Positions 29,793 through 38,775 of a stretch of 64,000 nucleotides of DNA are shown here, in pieces. The stretch comes from Vibrio gazogenes (GTDB lineage Bacteria > Pseudomonadota > Gammaproteobacteria > Enterobacterales > Vibrionaceae), in the NCBI RefSeq assembly GCF_023920225.1, contig NZ_CP092587.1, positions 496,001 through 560,000 on the forward strand. Direction: 5' to 3'. The notes beneath the pieces are model-generated. The model did not search any database, was not told where the DNA came from, and worked only from the letters and a program-made list of their open reading frames with translations. Made by a program: the position numbers and the translations under genes. Each line of letters begins with the position of its first letter. Positions within the stretch are counted from its first letter, which is position 1.

Positions 29793-30701
29793 GTGTCTGA
29801 GATTTTTGCTGCTGATCAGCGCTGGGTTGAACAGTTTTTGGATGCGATGTGGATGGAGCGTGGTTTATCGGAAAACACGTTAGCGTCTTATCGTCATGAT
29901 TTGGAAAAACTGTTGCGTTGGATGCAGCGTTACGACTATCGACTTGCGTCCGTTCTGACACCTGAACTACAGGCGTTTCAAGCTTGGCTGGTGGATGAAA
30001 ATTATAAACAGACATCCCGAGCCAGAATGCTTTCTGCGATTCGTCGTTTATTTCAATATTTGAATCGTGAAAAGGTCAGGACGGATGATCCGAGCGCTTT
30101 ACTGGTGACGCCAAAGTTACCAAAGCGCTTACCGAAGGATTTGAGTGAAGCTCAGGTGGAAGCATTACTGGATGCCCCAAATCCTGACGATCCCGTCGAG
30201 TTACGTGATAAAGCCATGCTGGAGTTGTTGTATGCAACTGGATTACGGGTCACGGAACTCGTCACGCTGACGATGGAGAATATCAGTCTGAGGCAGGGGG
30301 TGGTCAGAGTATTCGGTAAAGGTGGCAAAGAAAGGCTGGTACCGATGGGCGAAAATGCCATTGAGTGGATTCAGACATTCTTGCAGCAAGGGAGAGGCAT
30401 TTTGTTGGGTGAGCATTCATCTGATGTCTTGTTTCCCAGCCGCAGGGCCCGTCAGATGACGCGTCAGACATTTTGGTACCGGATTAAATATTATGCAGTT
30501 CAGGCGGGTATCGATACGGACATGTTATCGCCTCATGTGCTACGACATGCATTTGCAACGCATCTACTGAACTATGGTGCAGATCTCAGGGTCGTACAGA
30601 TGTTGTTGGGGCATAGTGACTTATCGACAACGCAAATTTATACTCATGTGGCGACTGAAAGACTAAAACAGCTCCACAACGAACATCATCCAAGGGCTTA
30701 A
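29793..30701 (+). CDS. xerD: Site-specific tyrosine recombinase XerD
   Basis: With XerC resolves chromosome dimers at dif. The N-terminal SAM-like DNA-binding domain (RWVEQFLDAMWMERGLSENT) is followed by the catalytic domain with ATGLRVTEL (Arg), HVLRHAFATHL (His-x-x-Arg), LLGHSDLSTTQIYTH (His and Tyr). I choose the GTG at 29793 (302 aa), which has GAGG six bases upstream and matches the usual length; upstream ATGs add a tail of 9-33 residues without family support. dsbC follows closely and recJ is the third gene. Confidence 0.93.
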   Translation: MSEIFAADQRWVEQFLDAMWMERGLSENTLASYRHDLEKLLRWMQRYDYRLASVLTPELQAFQAWLVDENYKQTSRARMLSAIRRLFQYLNREKVRTDDPSALLVTPKLPKRLPKDLSEAQVEALLDAPNPDDPVELRDKAMLELLYATGLRVTELVTLTMENISLRQGVVRVFGKGGKERLVPMGENAIEWIQTFLQQGRGILLGEHSSDVLFPSRRARQMTRQTFWYRIKYYAVQAGIDTDMLSPHVLRHAFATHLLNYGADLRVVQMLLGHSDLSTTQIYTHVATERLKQLHNEHHPRA

Positions 30702-30712
30702 GTAAGGTGACA

Positions 30713-31450
30713 ATGATGCGCGCAATCCGCGAATTAGTTTTATTAGGTTTAGTATTTTTCTCTCTGGCAGCGTCAGCCGCTGATTCATTTGATAAACAGG
30801 CATTAATGCAGCGATTCCAGTCGTTGGGATTAAGTGTGAAGGACATTGTCCCTGCTGATGTTGATGGTCTGGTCGAAGTTCAAACTACCAATGGGGTGTT
30901 GTTCGCTTCTCCCAAAGGGGACTATTTCATTGCCGGAACCCTGTATAAAATGAAAGGCAACGGTCAGTATGAAGATGTGATTGCAAAACGTCAGGCACCG
31001 ATTAATGCCAAACGAATTGAACAAATGAAAGATCAGATGATCGTGTATAAGGCTGATCATGAAAAATATGTGGTCACGGTGTTCACGGATATTACCTGTG
31101 GTTATTGCATCCGTCTGCACAGTCAGTTGAAAGCGTATAATGATTTAGGTATCACGATCCGTTATCTGGCGTTCCCGCGTCAGGGACCGAGCGGGCAGGT
31201 TGCCGGGCAAATGGCCGCAATCTGGTGTGCCGATGATCCGGCGAAAGCACTGAATAATGCCAAAATCAATCGCGACATTGCGAAGCCAGAAGGTGATATA
31301 GGCAAGTGTAAGCAAGAAATAGCCAATCATTACCAGCTTGGCCGGGAGCTGGGCATTAGCGGGACACCAGCAATTTTCCTACCGAACGGCGAAATGGTCG
31401 GTGGCTACTTACCGCCAGAGAAATTACTTGAGCGTTTAAAAGCGATTTAA
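30713..31450 (+). CDS. dsbC: Thiol:disulfide interchange protein DsbC
   Basis: Periplasmic disulfide isomerase, dimeric. A signal peptide ending ...LAASAA is followed by an N-terminal dimerisation domain and a thioredoxin-fold domain with the active site TCGYCIRLH. A second, structural Cys pair lies in IWCADD and GKCKQE, and the cis-Pro loop is ISGTPAIFLPNG. Two adjacent ATGs (30713, 30716) follow AAGG; 245 aa from the first. Its stop codon directly abuts the palindromic repeat copy B. Confidence 0.95.
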   Translation: MMRAIRELVLLGLVFFSLAASAADSFDKQALMQRFQSLGLSVKDIVPADVDGLVEVQTTNGVLFASPKGDYFIAGTLYKMKGNGQYEDVIAKRQAPINAKRIEQMKDQMIVYKADHEKYVVTVFTDITCGYCIRLHSQLKAYNDLGITIRYLAFPRQGPSGQVAGQMAAIWCADDPAKALNNAKINRDIAKPEGDIGKCKQEIANHYQLGRELGISGTPAIFLPNGEMVGGYLPPEKLLERLKAI

Positions 31451-31591
31451 GCACTCCCGAAGGGCGAGTTCACTGAACTCAGAGACTGTGTTAGAGATTC
31501 TCGCCATAGAATGGCTATGACTCAAATCTCTGCCTTGCCTCTGAGCCCAGTGATTCTCGCTGAAACTGCATCTTGAGGTCATTTGGGTATA
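31451..31591. repeat. Palindromic intergenic repeat, copy B (about 141 bp)
   Basis: Begins at the base after the dsbC stop. Read on the minus strand it starts TATACCCAAATGACCTCAAG then ATGCAGTTTCAG, identical to the left end of copy A (25903 on). It ends with TTCAGTGAACTCGCCCTTCG then GGAGTGC, also found in copy A. Between these, about 80 bases are unique to this copy and contain their own inverted pair around AGAGATT/GCGAGAAT. The right half of copy A is missing. Confidence 0.8.
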
Positions 31592-31755
31592 TTTCTCAGG
31601 CGATTCACTTTTCAGTCTATTGATTTCTCCGATTATTTATTGCTTAGACCATGGATATTTGTCGGGAGAACAGATGGTCTGAACCGAGCCTTTGTCAGCA
31701 TGGTATGATCCGTGTATCCGAATCGTCTTGTCGTGAACAATGATTGAAGAGAAAA

Positions 31756-33495
31756 ATGATTGAAGTAAAAAGAAGACCTGTCGCTGACATTTCCTTGCTA
31801 CCGGATAGCATTCCTCCGATTCTGAGACGTTTGTATATTGGGCGTGGTGTCCAGCATGTCAGCCAATTGGAGAAGAGTGCTAAATCTTTGCACAGTTACC
31901 AGTTGCTTGACGGAATTGAGCGGGCGGTTGCCATTCTGTTTGATGCCATACAGCGTCAGCAGCGAATCATCGTTGTCGGTGATTTCGATGCCGATGGTGC
32001 AACCAGCTCGGCATTATCGGTCTTGGCACTGCGGATGATGGGTAGTCATCGGGTCGATTATCTGGTGCCGAACCGTTTTGATGACGGTTACGGTTTGAGT
32101 CCGGAGGTTGTTGATCAGGCATTGGCGATGAATGCTGAAGTGATCATGACGGTTGATAATGGGGTTTCTTCGATTGAAGGGGTCCGTTATGCCAAGCAGC
32201 AGGGATTGACGGTGATCGTGACGGACCATCACCTGCCGGGTCATGTGTTACCTGAAGCGGATGCAATGGTGAATCCCAATTTACCCAGTTGCCAGTTCCC
32301 TTCAAAAGCATTGGCGGGTGTCGGGGTTGCTTTCTATCTCATGATGGCGCTTTGTGTTGCCATGCGTAAGCAAAATTGGTTTGGGCAGCGAGGTATACCG
32401 GAACCGAAATTAATGGAATTGCTGGATTTGGTCGCGCTGGGAACGGTCGCCGATGTGGTGCCGCTGGATGAGAATAACCGCGTGTTGGTCCATCAAGGGC
32501 TTCAGCGTATTCGAGCCGGGCATGTACGCCCCGGAATTCAGGCGCTCATTGAAGTTGCTAAGCGAGATTCTCGTCATCTGGTTGCCGCTGATTTTGGCTT
32601 TGCTTTAGGGCCGAGAATCAATGCCGCAGGCCGATTGGATGACATGTCCTTCGGTGTTGAACTGTTGTTGTGTGACAATATTCATGCCGCACGGAGAATG
32701 GCCAGTGAATTGGATGCGTTGAATCAGACTCGTAAAGAGATCGAGTCGGGGATGAAGCAAGAAGCGATGGCATTTTGCGAGCGACTGAAATTAGGAGAGG
32801 GAAGTGAACTTCCTTTCGGTATCGCATTATTTCAACGAGACTGGCATCAAGGGGTGATCGGGATTCTGGCCTCTCGAATCAAGGATTCTTATCATCGGCC
32901 GGTCATCGCTTTTGCGGATGCCGGAGACGGTTTACTCAAAGGATCTTGTCGCTCAATCCCCGGTCTGCACATGCGGGATACGTTGGACTTAATTGATACC
33001 CGGCATCCCGGTTTGATCCTGAAATTTGGCGGACATGCCATGGCTGCAGGGCTGTCAATCAAGGCCAGTGACTTTGAACATTTTTCTTGCCAGTTTGATC
33101 GGGTGGTTCGCGATAACCTTGACGAGTCAGCACTCAAAGGCGTGCTTTTGTCTGACGGAGAACTGCTGCCAGAGGAGTTTTCTATGTATACCGCGGAAAC
33201 GATCAGAGCCGGCGGTCCATGGGGACAGGCATTCCCTGAGCCACTATTTGATGGTGAATTTAAAGTGCTGGATCAGAAATTGGTCGCAGAAAAGCATTTA
33301 AAACTTATGCTTGAGCCGATTTATCAGGGACATACCACGCATAAAATGATCGATGCCATCGCATTCAATGTCGATGTTCGCCGTTGGCCAGATCGATCCG
33401 TCAAAACCGTGCATATTGTTTATAAGCTCGATATTAATGAGTTTCGTGGTAATCAGTCGTTACAGCTGATTGTCGATCATATTGAAGCACGTTAG
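31756..33495 (+). CDS. recJ: Single-stranded-DNA-specific exonuclease RecJ
   Basis: 5'-3' ssDNA exonuclease for RecF-pathway repair, mismatch repair and replication restart. DHH-family motifs: VVGDFDADGATSS (motif I), DNGVSS (II), VTDHHLPG (III, giving the family its name) and ALGTVADVVPL (IV). The DHHA1 part contains FGGHAMAAGLSIK near residue 420, followed by an OB-fold. 579 aa from the ATG at 31756 (GAAGAG upstream), matching E. coli (577). Everything immediately downstream is foreign. Confidence 0.95.
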   Translation: MIEVKRRPVADISLLPDSIPPILRRLYIGRGVQHVSQLEKSAKSLHSYQLLDGIERAVAILFDAIQRQQRIIVVGDFDADGATSSALSVLALRMMGSHRVDYLVPNRFDDGYGLSPEVVDQALAMNAEVIMTVDNGVSSIEGVRYAKQQGLTVIVTDHHLPGHVLPEADAMVNPNLPSCQFPSKALAGVGVAFYLMMALCVAMRKQNWFGQRGIPEPKLMELLDLVALGTVADVVPLDENNRVLVHQGLQRIRAGHVRPGIQALIEVAKRDSRHLVAADFGFALGPRINAAGRLDDMSFGVELLLCDNIHAARRMASELDALNQTRKEIESGMKQEAMAFCERLKLGEGSELPFGIALFQRDWHQGVIGILASRIKDSYHRPVIAFADAGDGLLKGSCRSIPGLHMRDTLDLIDTRHPGLILKFGGHAMAAGLSIKASDFEHFSCQFDRVVRDNLDESALKGVLLSDGELLPEEFSMYTAETIRAGGPWGQAFPEPLFDGEFKVLDQKLVAEKHLKLMLEPIYQGHTTHKMIDAIAFNVDVRRWPDRSVKTVHIVYKLDINEFRGNQSLQLIVDHIEAR

Positions 33496-33597
33496 GTAAA
33501 GATTGTAATTACTGATTTGATAAAGATCTCATTATTGAGGGGGTAGGATTTGAAGTGAAGATAATCCCTGCATAGTTTGTAAACCTTACCTGAAATT

Positions 33598-34075
33598 AGA
33601 TAAGAACGACTTCAATGATGCCACCTCGATTGCCGAAATTGGGGTCGTGGTTCTATGCACAGTGTGCCATTAAAAATGGATGAACAGAGCTTGCGTTGCA
33701 AGCAACACACTGAGTCTGACAGAGGTTTATTATGGAACGAACAGCTGTTGTTAATCAGATGAGCACTCTTTTGCTGGAATACGGGATAGCAGTACTGTAG
33801 GACGGAAGGTATAAGCATTTTGGAAGATACTGACAATGGATTGCCAGATTTCATGCGTGCCTTATTTTTTCGTTTACGAGAACGCTGGTTATCCAAGGGG
33901 CAAAAGTACTGAAAATCCACATGAATCGGGAGCGGTCTTCTCTTGGGAAGTGTATTGGCAGACTGGATGCATCACATCATAATCATGTGGTTCTTATTGT
34001 GCTGGCGAACAAATTCATTCGTATCTTCTGGAAGTTATTAACCTCTTGTAGTTGCCCACTACAATAATAGCTATC
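33598..34075 (+). pseudogene. Decayed IS110-family transposase (middle and C-terminal fragments)
   Basis: Homology to IS110 transposases is visible across several frames. DKNDFNDATSIAE (from about 33600) is the usual NKNDxNDAxAIAE. ELALQATH*V*QRFIMERTAVVNQ follows, with two CGA-to-TGA stops, then MSTLLLEYGIAV, LPDFMRALFFRLRERWL and near the end VLIVLANKFIRIFWKLL. The N-terminal third (DLAK motif) is absent. Frameshifts and stops show it is long dead. Left border of the island. Confidence 0.75.
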
Positions 34076-34314
34076 TTATGTTTTGCGGAAGATAACAGAT
34101 GAAAGAAGAGTTAATCCCACATCATTGAAGCCTGGCTAAAAAGCAATCTATCGTGACTGAAAGCTTTATTAGGACGGTGATGTGCGGATCCCACCAAAGC
34201 AAGAGCACAAAGGTTGCTCACGAATAGGCCGGATACATTGACGTAAATGACTTCTAGAATTGAATTTCTCTTACAATTCAGGAGTCGACTATACATTTTT
34301 TAATATGTTTTTTT

Positions 34315-34500
34315 TCGTTCCAGACGATTAATCCTAGCTTCAAACTTTTGAATTTTTTGCTGTTCAGGGAGCAACACTTTAGATGTTGGAATTTGTTTCC
34401 TGTTCGTTCAAGTTGTTTAACCCACAATGAATAAGCGTTTCTTTGAGATGAAGGGACCGGTAGACTTTGGAAATGGATCCTTCTTGGATGAAAACCAGAT
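34315..34500 (-). pseudogene. Decayed IS3-family orfA fragment
   Basis: Minus-strand translation gives GSISKVYRSLHLKETLI, then LWVKQLER and, after a frameshift, IPTSKVLLPEQQKIQKFEAR continuing INRLER. This is the end of the helix-turn-helix and the leucine-zipper start of an IS3-type OrfA. No orfB was found next to it. Confidence 0.6.
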
Positions 34501-35448
34501 TTGCGTTCTCGAATTTAAATTCTGCTGAAAATGAGCGACGTTGTTTTGTTATTGAACATATCTTTTCTGATGGTGATTTTACTACCTTAATTGGTGTCTG
34601 GAATCATTAAACCATGATGGTTCTATTGTCAGAATTTCTCGGGTGAAATTATCGGCAAAATTAATGTTCTGAACTATCTACCACATAGTGGACTGTCATC
34701 ATAAAATCCATCGAGCAGCTGTGAGTCGATTGCACAGGAATTATCAACGAAAACGGATGACGAGAGGGAAGACATTTTTACTTTTTCAACTTTTATTGAG
34801 CTTCAAACTACAGTACTCCAAATAAATTTGTTTATGATTCCAGTAATATTACCAACGTCCCAGGATTTGGAATAACTTAATAGTCTAGATAATCCCCTTC
34901 CCCAGCAGGAAAAACAGTCACACTGATTGTTGATAATTAGCTCATTCATAAAAGTAAAAAATCCTAGATTGGTTGAACTAAAATCCCTTATATAACTAGC
35001 TAGACCCATTCAAATTTTTATAAATGATGAAATTGAAAATAATTGTGAATATAAAATTATATATTATCATTAAAAATAGATGGGTATCAAAACGGACAAA
35101 GTATATATAAATCAAATAATTTATATGTAAATTATTTGATTTTATAATGTTTGTGGTATTTTTTTTGAACTTTTTCTTATAAGAGAATTATTTTTTATAA
35201 TAAATTAATGTGAATTTAATATTGCCATGATATTAATCAATAAAATATAAAAATAAAAATGTGACGAACTTCAAAAAAACGGACATTATATTCAACTGAT
35301 TTTATATTGCTATCACTATATCTAATTGTTTTTATTGTATTCTGATATTTTTTTTGCTTTTTAAAAAAAGTCAATAGAAATAAAGGTATTTATTTTATCA
35401 AGATGTAATGATTAAAATAGAATTAAACCATGAGATAGAATATTTAAT
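34501..35448. other. Non-coding AT-rich leader of the biosynthetic cluster
   Basis: No convincing gene. The part before about 34800 has moderate composition and looks like more decayed insertion-sequence DNA that I cannot assign. From about 35010 to 35448 the sequence is extremely AT-rich, with long A and T runs and no reading frame. This must contain the promoter of the thioesterase-to-SDR operon. A 68-codon minus-strand frame (34803-35009) has no recognisable content. H-NS-type silencing would be expected of such DNA; that is inference. Confidence 0.5.
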
Positions 35449-36099
35449 ATGAGTTGTCTGATTTTGTTTCCTTATGCTGGTGGAAGTAAAAAATGTTTTA
35501 AGATAATAGAAAGATTAATAGGTGATAACAGTAAAGTAATCACAATAGATTATGATAATAAATCATTTGAACTAGATAAGAATGATGTGGTTTTTTTTAT
35601 AAAAAAAATTGTTCAATTTTTAAAAAAAATAGATGACGATATTATTTTTTTTGGACATAGTTTAGGTGCTATCATTGCTTACGAATGTGCTCTAGCTATA
35701 CCTGATAATAAATGTAAAAAACTAATAGTATCTTCATGTTTGCCACCAAAACTGTTTATGAAAAAATTGATGTCATCAGGCAATATTGATGACTTAGTTG
35801 AACAGCTAATATCGAATGATGCAGTTCCTAGTGTAATAAAAGAAAATGATATGGTCACAGAAAATACTAGAAATAGAATAAAAAATCATATATCAATACT
35901 GCAAGACTATAAAGTGAATAGAAGTAAAGAACTTGATATTCCTATATGTGCTATATCCTCACATAGAGATCTAATTGCTCCATATAAAGATATGAAACTC
36001 TGGTGTGACTATACATGTAATTATTTTACACACCAATTAGTCTTTGGTGATCATTTTTATTTCAGAGAAAATTCAAGGTTAATTGATAAGATAGTATAG
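35449..36099 (+). CDS. Type II thioesterase (alpha/beta-hydrolase) of the AvrD cluster
   Basis: A 216-aa type II thioesterase of the GrsT/TesA kind, which frees mis-primed acyl groups from carrier proteins or releases the product. It starts LILFPYAGGSKKCF, the family opening. The catalytic triad is Ser71 in FFGHSLGA, Asp174 in SSHRDLIAPY and His202 in FGDHFYF. First gene of an eleven-gene operon and only 12 bases from the next. Strikingly AT-rich: 14 of 60 bases are G or C in 35461-35520, against 32 of 60 in recJ at 32401-32460. Its partner is presumably the acyl carrier protein at 37963. Confidence 0.85.
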   Translation: MSCLILFPYAGGSKKCFKIIERLIGDNSKVITIDYDNKSFELDKNDVVFFIKKIVQFLKKIDDDIIFFGHSLGAIIAYECALAIPDNKCKKLIVSSCLPPKLFMKKLMSSGNIDDLVEQLISNDAVPSVIKENDMVTENTRNRIKNHISILQDYKVNRSKELDIPICAISSHRDLIAPYKDMKLWCDYTCNYFTHQLVFGDHFYFRENSRLIDKIV

Positions 36100-36111
36100 G
36101 AAATAACTGTT

Positions 36112-36963
36112 ATGAATGTAAAACATATTGATGATTATCTAGGGAAATCAGATAATCGTTATTTTGGTAGTGGATATAAGAAAACGATATATAAATTAGA
36201 AAAAAGTGATATATGTAATAATGAGATAAAAAATACTTATAGTATTTTTTATCCTACTGACTGGTCTAAAAAGAAGGGTAAGTTAAATCCTCATCTAAGT
36301 AGTGTTGATGTAATCATATTAACTTTGCGTATGTTTACATTGTATAAAAACCATGTTTCATTTAATTATCATGACTTGATGCCAAGTGAAATAATAATAA
36401 GATCATCAAAAATTCCACTTGAAAATCTTGATAATATTGAATGTTTTCTTAAAGTAAAAAATAGTAATGATCTTGTAACACTTAATGGTAAAATTGGAAA
36501 TATGAATGTTCAAATTATTTTGAATAAGATTAAAGATGAAGGCTATTATAATATTGATGGTTTTGAAGATGATGTTCAAATTATAAAAAATATAAATTTT
36601 ATTAGTGGGGAGATAGCCACTTCTGAAGTAATGAAGTATAGGAAAACTGAAAAATTAAATATATTTAATGTATTAGATTCATTCTTAGTTACGTTGCAAC
36701 TTGGACAAGTTTTATTATATAAAATAGATAATATAAAGAGAGAGGATTCTAATAACCTATGGATGAGAGATTTACATATACGAATGAACAATAAAAATAA
36801 TGTAGATGATAAGGTATGCGTAAAGTTAGAAGATAATGAATTAATTGAAATGAATCAAGAATGTTGGAGATGTTCAAATATAAAAGGAACAATGGGCGAT
36901 TTTATAATTAACTGTAAAGTTACACATAAGTTAGGACAGAAAAATTATGTATGCAAAAATTAG
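36112..36963 (+). CDS. AvrD-family protein (predicted acyl-sugar/butenolide-forming synthase)
   Basis: A 283-aa protein I assign to the avirulence D (AvrD) family. The N terminus has the family-like block IDDYLGKSDNRYFGSGYKKT, then YPTDWSKKKGKLNPHLSSVD followed by VIILTL (about residues 46-74). Further on there is an IGNMNVQI segment resembling the GxMxV strand of AvrD. In Pseudomonas syringae AvrD is known to direct synthesis of syringolides, from beta-ketoacyl groups and a pentulose. Here it lies between a thioesterase and a ketosynthase and overlaps the ketosynthase start by 17 bases. The substrate is unknown. I match from memory of the family, so a profile search is decisive. Confidence 0.65.
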   Translation: MNVKHIDDYLGKSDNRYFGSGYKKTIYKLEKSDICNNEIKNTYSIFYPTDWSKKKGKLNPHLSSVDVIILTLRMFTLYKNHVSFNYHDLMPSEIIIRSSKIPLENLDNIECFLKVKNSNDLVTLNGKIGNMNVQIILNKIKDEGYYNIDGFEDDVQIIKNINFISGEIATSEVMKYRKTEKLNIFNVLDSFLVTLQLGQVLLYKIDNIKREDSNNLWMRDLHIRMNNKNNVDDKVCVKLEDNELIEMNQECWRCSNIKGTMGDFIINCKVTHKLGQKNYVCKN

Positions 36964-37951
36964 TGGATTAGGTGCTGCATTACCATCTAATAAGATATTA
37001 AATGAAGATATATCAAGTATGCTAGAAACCAGTGATCATTGGATATCGACTAGAACAGGAATTAAATCTAGGTATTTTTCAAAAGAAGGAGAAAGTACAG
37101 GTGATCTAGCTTATTTTGCAGCAAAAGAAGCTCTAAGTGATAATGATTTAGATAATATTGATTTGCTCGTTCTAGCAACATCTACACCAGATCGATTATG
37201 TCCTGCTACTGCACCTAAAGTTGCTGCTAGGCTGAATCTTAATCATATAGCTGCATTTGATATTAATGCTGCTTGCTCTGGCTTTATATATGCTCTTCAG
37301 ATGGCTAAAATGGGCATCGAATCAGGAACATATAGAAGTGCATTAGTAATAGGTGCTGATACATATTCTACGATTACTAACCCTAATGATAGAACGACCT
37401 ATCCTTTATTTGGAGATGGTGCGGGAGCTATATTATTAAATGCTTCAGAACATGAGAATGACTTGATTGATATTACTCTGGGAAGTGATGGAGAGTTTGA
37501 AGATTTAATAACAATTGAGAATGGTGGTTCTGAAAGTAAGTTAAAAGGTATAAAGAATATTTTACCAAATTATTTTTCTATGTCTGGTAAGGAAGTCTTC
37601 TTAAAAGCGATTGATAAAATGAAAGTTTCAGTGGAGAGTATTCTTTCCAAAAATAATATATTGAAAGATGAAGTGGATTTTTTAATTCCTCATCAAGCTA
37701 ATATGAGGATTATAAATACACTAAAAGATACTATAGGATTTAAAAATGTTGTCACATCTATTAGTTTAGATGAGTATGGGAATACATCTGCTGCCTCTAT
37801 ACCCCTAGCTATGACTAAATCTTTATTAAATAATGAAATTGATGAGAATACTCTTGGTGTGATGACTGCATTTGGTGGTGGTATAACATGGGGATCTGCT
37901 CTGGTTAGATCTCCCTCTATTGGTATAAAAGTCGGAATAAAATATTTATAG
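36947..37951 (+). CDS. KAS III-like beta-ketoacyl-ACP synthase of the AvrD cluster
   Basis: A 334-aa FabH-like condensing enzyme. The catalytic triad is intact: Cys110 in NAACSGFIYAL, His249 in IPHQANMRI and Asn279 in EYGNTSAAS; GDGAGA and the FGGGITWGSALV end are also conserved. It would condense an acyl-CoA or acyl starter with malonyl-ACP to a beta-ketoacyl chain. Its AT-rich codon use, its cluster neighbours and its position directly before a dedicated ACP argue against it being the housekeeping FabH. Starts inside the AvrD gene. Confidence 0.9.
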   Translation: MYAKISGLGAALPSNKILNEDISSMLETSDHWISTRTGIKSRYFSKEGESTGDLAYFAAKEALSDNDLDNIDLLVLATSTPDRLCPATAPKVAARLNLNHIAAFDINAACSGFIYALQMAKMGIESGTYRSALVIGADTYSTITNPNDRTTYPLFGDGAGAILLNASEHENDLIDITLGSDGEFEDLITIENGGSESKLKGIKNILPNYFSMSGKEVFLKAIDKMKVSVESILSKNNILKDEVDFLIPHQANMRIINTLKDTIGFKNVVTSISLDEYGNTSAASIPLAMTKSLLNNEIDENTLGVMTAFGGGITWGSALVRSPSIGIKVGIKYL

Positions 37952-37962
37952 GGTAAATATAT

Positions 37963-38196
37963 ATGAAAAGTAAGATATTTGAAAGAATAAGAGAATTACT
38001 TGTAGATAAGTACTACGTTCCATATGATGATGTAAAGATAGATACAGTCTATGAACATTTGGATATAGATTCTCTAACACTGCTTGAAATATTTGTTATC
38101 CTTGATAAAGAATACAAATTGACATCATCTAATAGTAATATTAGTGACGAAATAACTATCGGACAGTCTATAGATAATTTATTGGCTGGAAACTAG
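37963..38196 (+). CDS. Acyl carrier protein of the AvrD cluster
   Basis: A 77-aa acidic four-helix carrier protein. The phosphopantetheine attachment serine is Ser37 in LDIDSLTLLEI, a slight variant of the usual DSL motif. It starts 11 bases after the ketosynthase gene and ends one base before the phosphatase gene. It presumably carries the beta-ketoacyl chain made by the KAS III-like enzyme and hands it to the AvrD-like protein. It needs a 4'-phosphopantetheinyl transferase from elsewhere, since none is encoded in the cluster. Confidence 0.9.
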   Translation: MKSKIFERIRELLVDKYYVPYDDVKIDTVYEHLDIDSLTLLEIFVILDKEYKLTSSNSNISDEITIGQSIDNLLAGN

Positions 38197-38197
38197 A

Positions 38198-38773
38198 ATG
38201 ATATATATATTTAGACATGGGATGACAGAATCAAATTTAATAGGTAATCTATTGAGTGAATCTGATGAAGAACTCTTACCAAAAGGAGTTGAATATTTTA
38301 AAAATATATCTAAAAAACTTTCTGATTTAAATATAGATAATATATATACATCTCCATACAAAAGAGCTTATCAATCAGGAAGTATAATAGCTAACAAGAT
38401 TGGTAAAAAATTAGTGGTGGTAGATAAGTTAATTGAAAGAAAGTTAGGGGATTTTGATGGAGTATCCAAAACTGATGTAAGATATAAGAATAGAATAGAT
38501 GATCTGAAAAATATAAATTATATACCGCCAAATGGAGAAGCCCCTAAACATGCGGTCAAACGATTTAAAAGTATGGTAGATGATGTATTGGATAATAAAG
38601 GGAACTCAGTAATAATTTCTCATGGTGGGATAATATATTTATATATGCGGTATGTATTGAATCAATATGAAAATACTTGTTTTTTAGATAATGGTGAATG
38701 TCATATTATTGAAAAAAAGGACAATAGTGAGATTGTTGTTACTAACTCAAAGTATGATTTTCTGAGGAATTGA
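38198..38773 (+). CDS. Histidine phosphatase (phosphoglycerate mutase-like) of the AvrD cluster
   Basis: A 191-aa branch-1 histidine phosphatase. The phosphoacceptor is His7 in FRHGMTESN, with Arg56 in TSPYKRAYQS, Glu80 in ERKLGDFDG and the second His142 in SHGGI. The likely role is removing phosphate from a pathway intermediate, for example a product formed on a phosphorylated sugar or glycerone phosphate acceptor. That role is inferred from the company it keeps. The start is one base after the ACP stop, so translation is probably coupled. Confidence 0.85.
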   Translation: MIYIFRHGMTESNLIGNLLSESDEELLPKGVEYFKNISKKLSDLNIDNIYTSPYKRAYQSGSIIANKIGKKLVVVDKLIERKLGDFDGVSKTDVRYKNRIDDLKNINYIPPNGEAPKHAVKRFKSMVDDVLDNKGNSVIISHGGIIYLYMRYVLNQYENTCFLDNGECHIIEKKDNSEIVVTNSKYDFLRN

Positions 38774-38775
38774 TC

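Noticed and set aside
34803..35009. Minus-strand frame of 68 codons before the cluster
   Set aside because: No ribosome site or family resemblance, lies in insertion-sequence debris and AT-rich spacer.
36947..37951. KAS III gene as the housekeeping fabH
   Set aside because: Housekeeping fabH lies in the plsX-fabH-fabD cluster; this copy has foreign composition and overlaps an AvrD-like gene.
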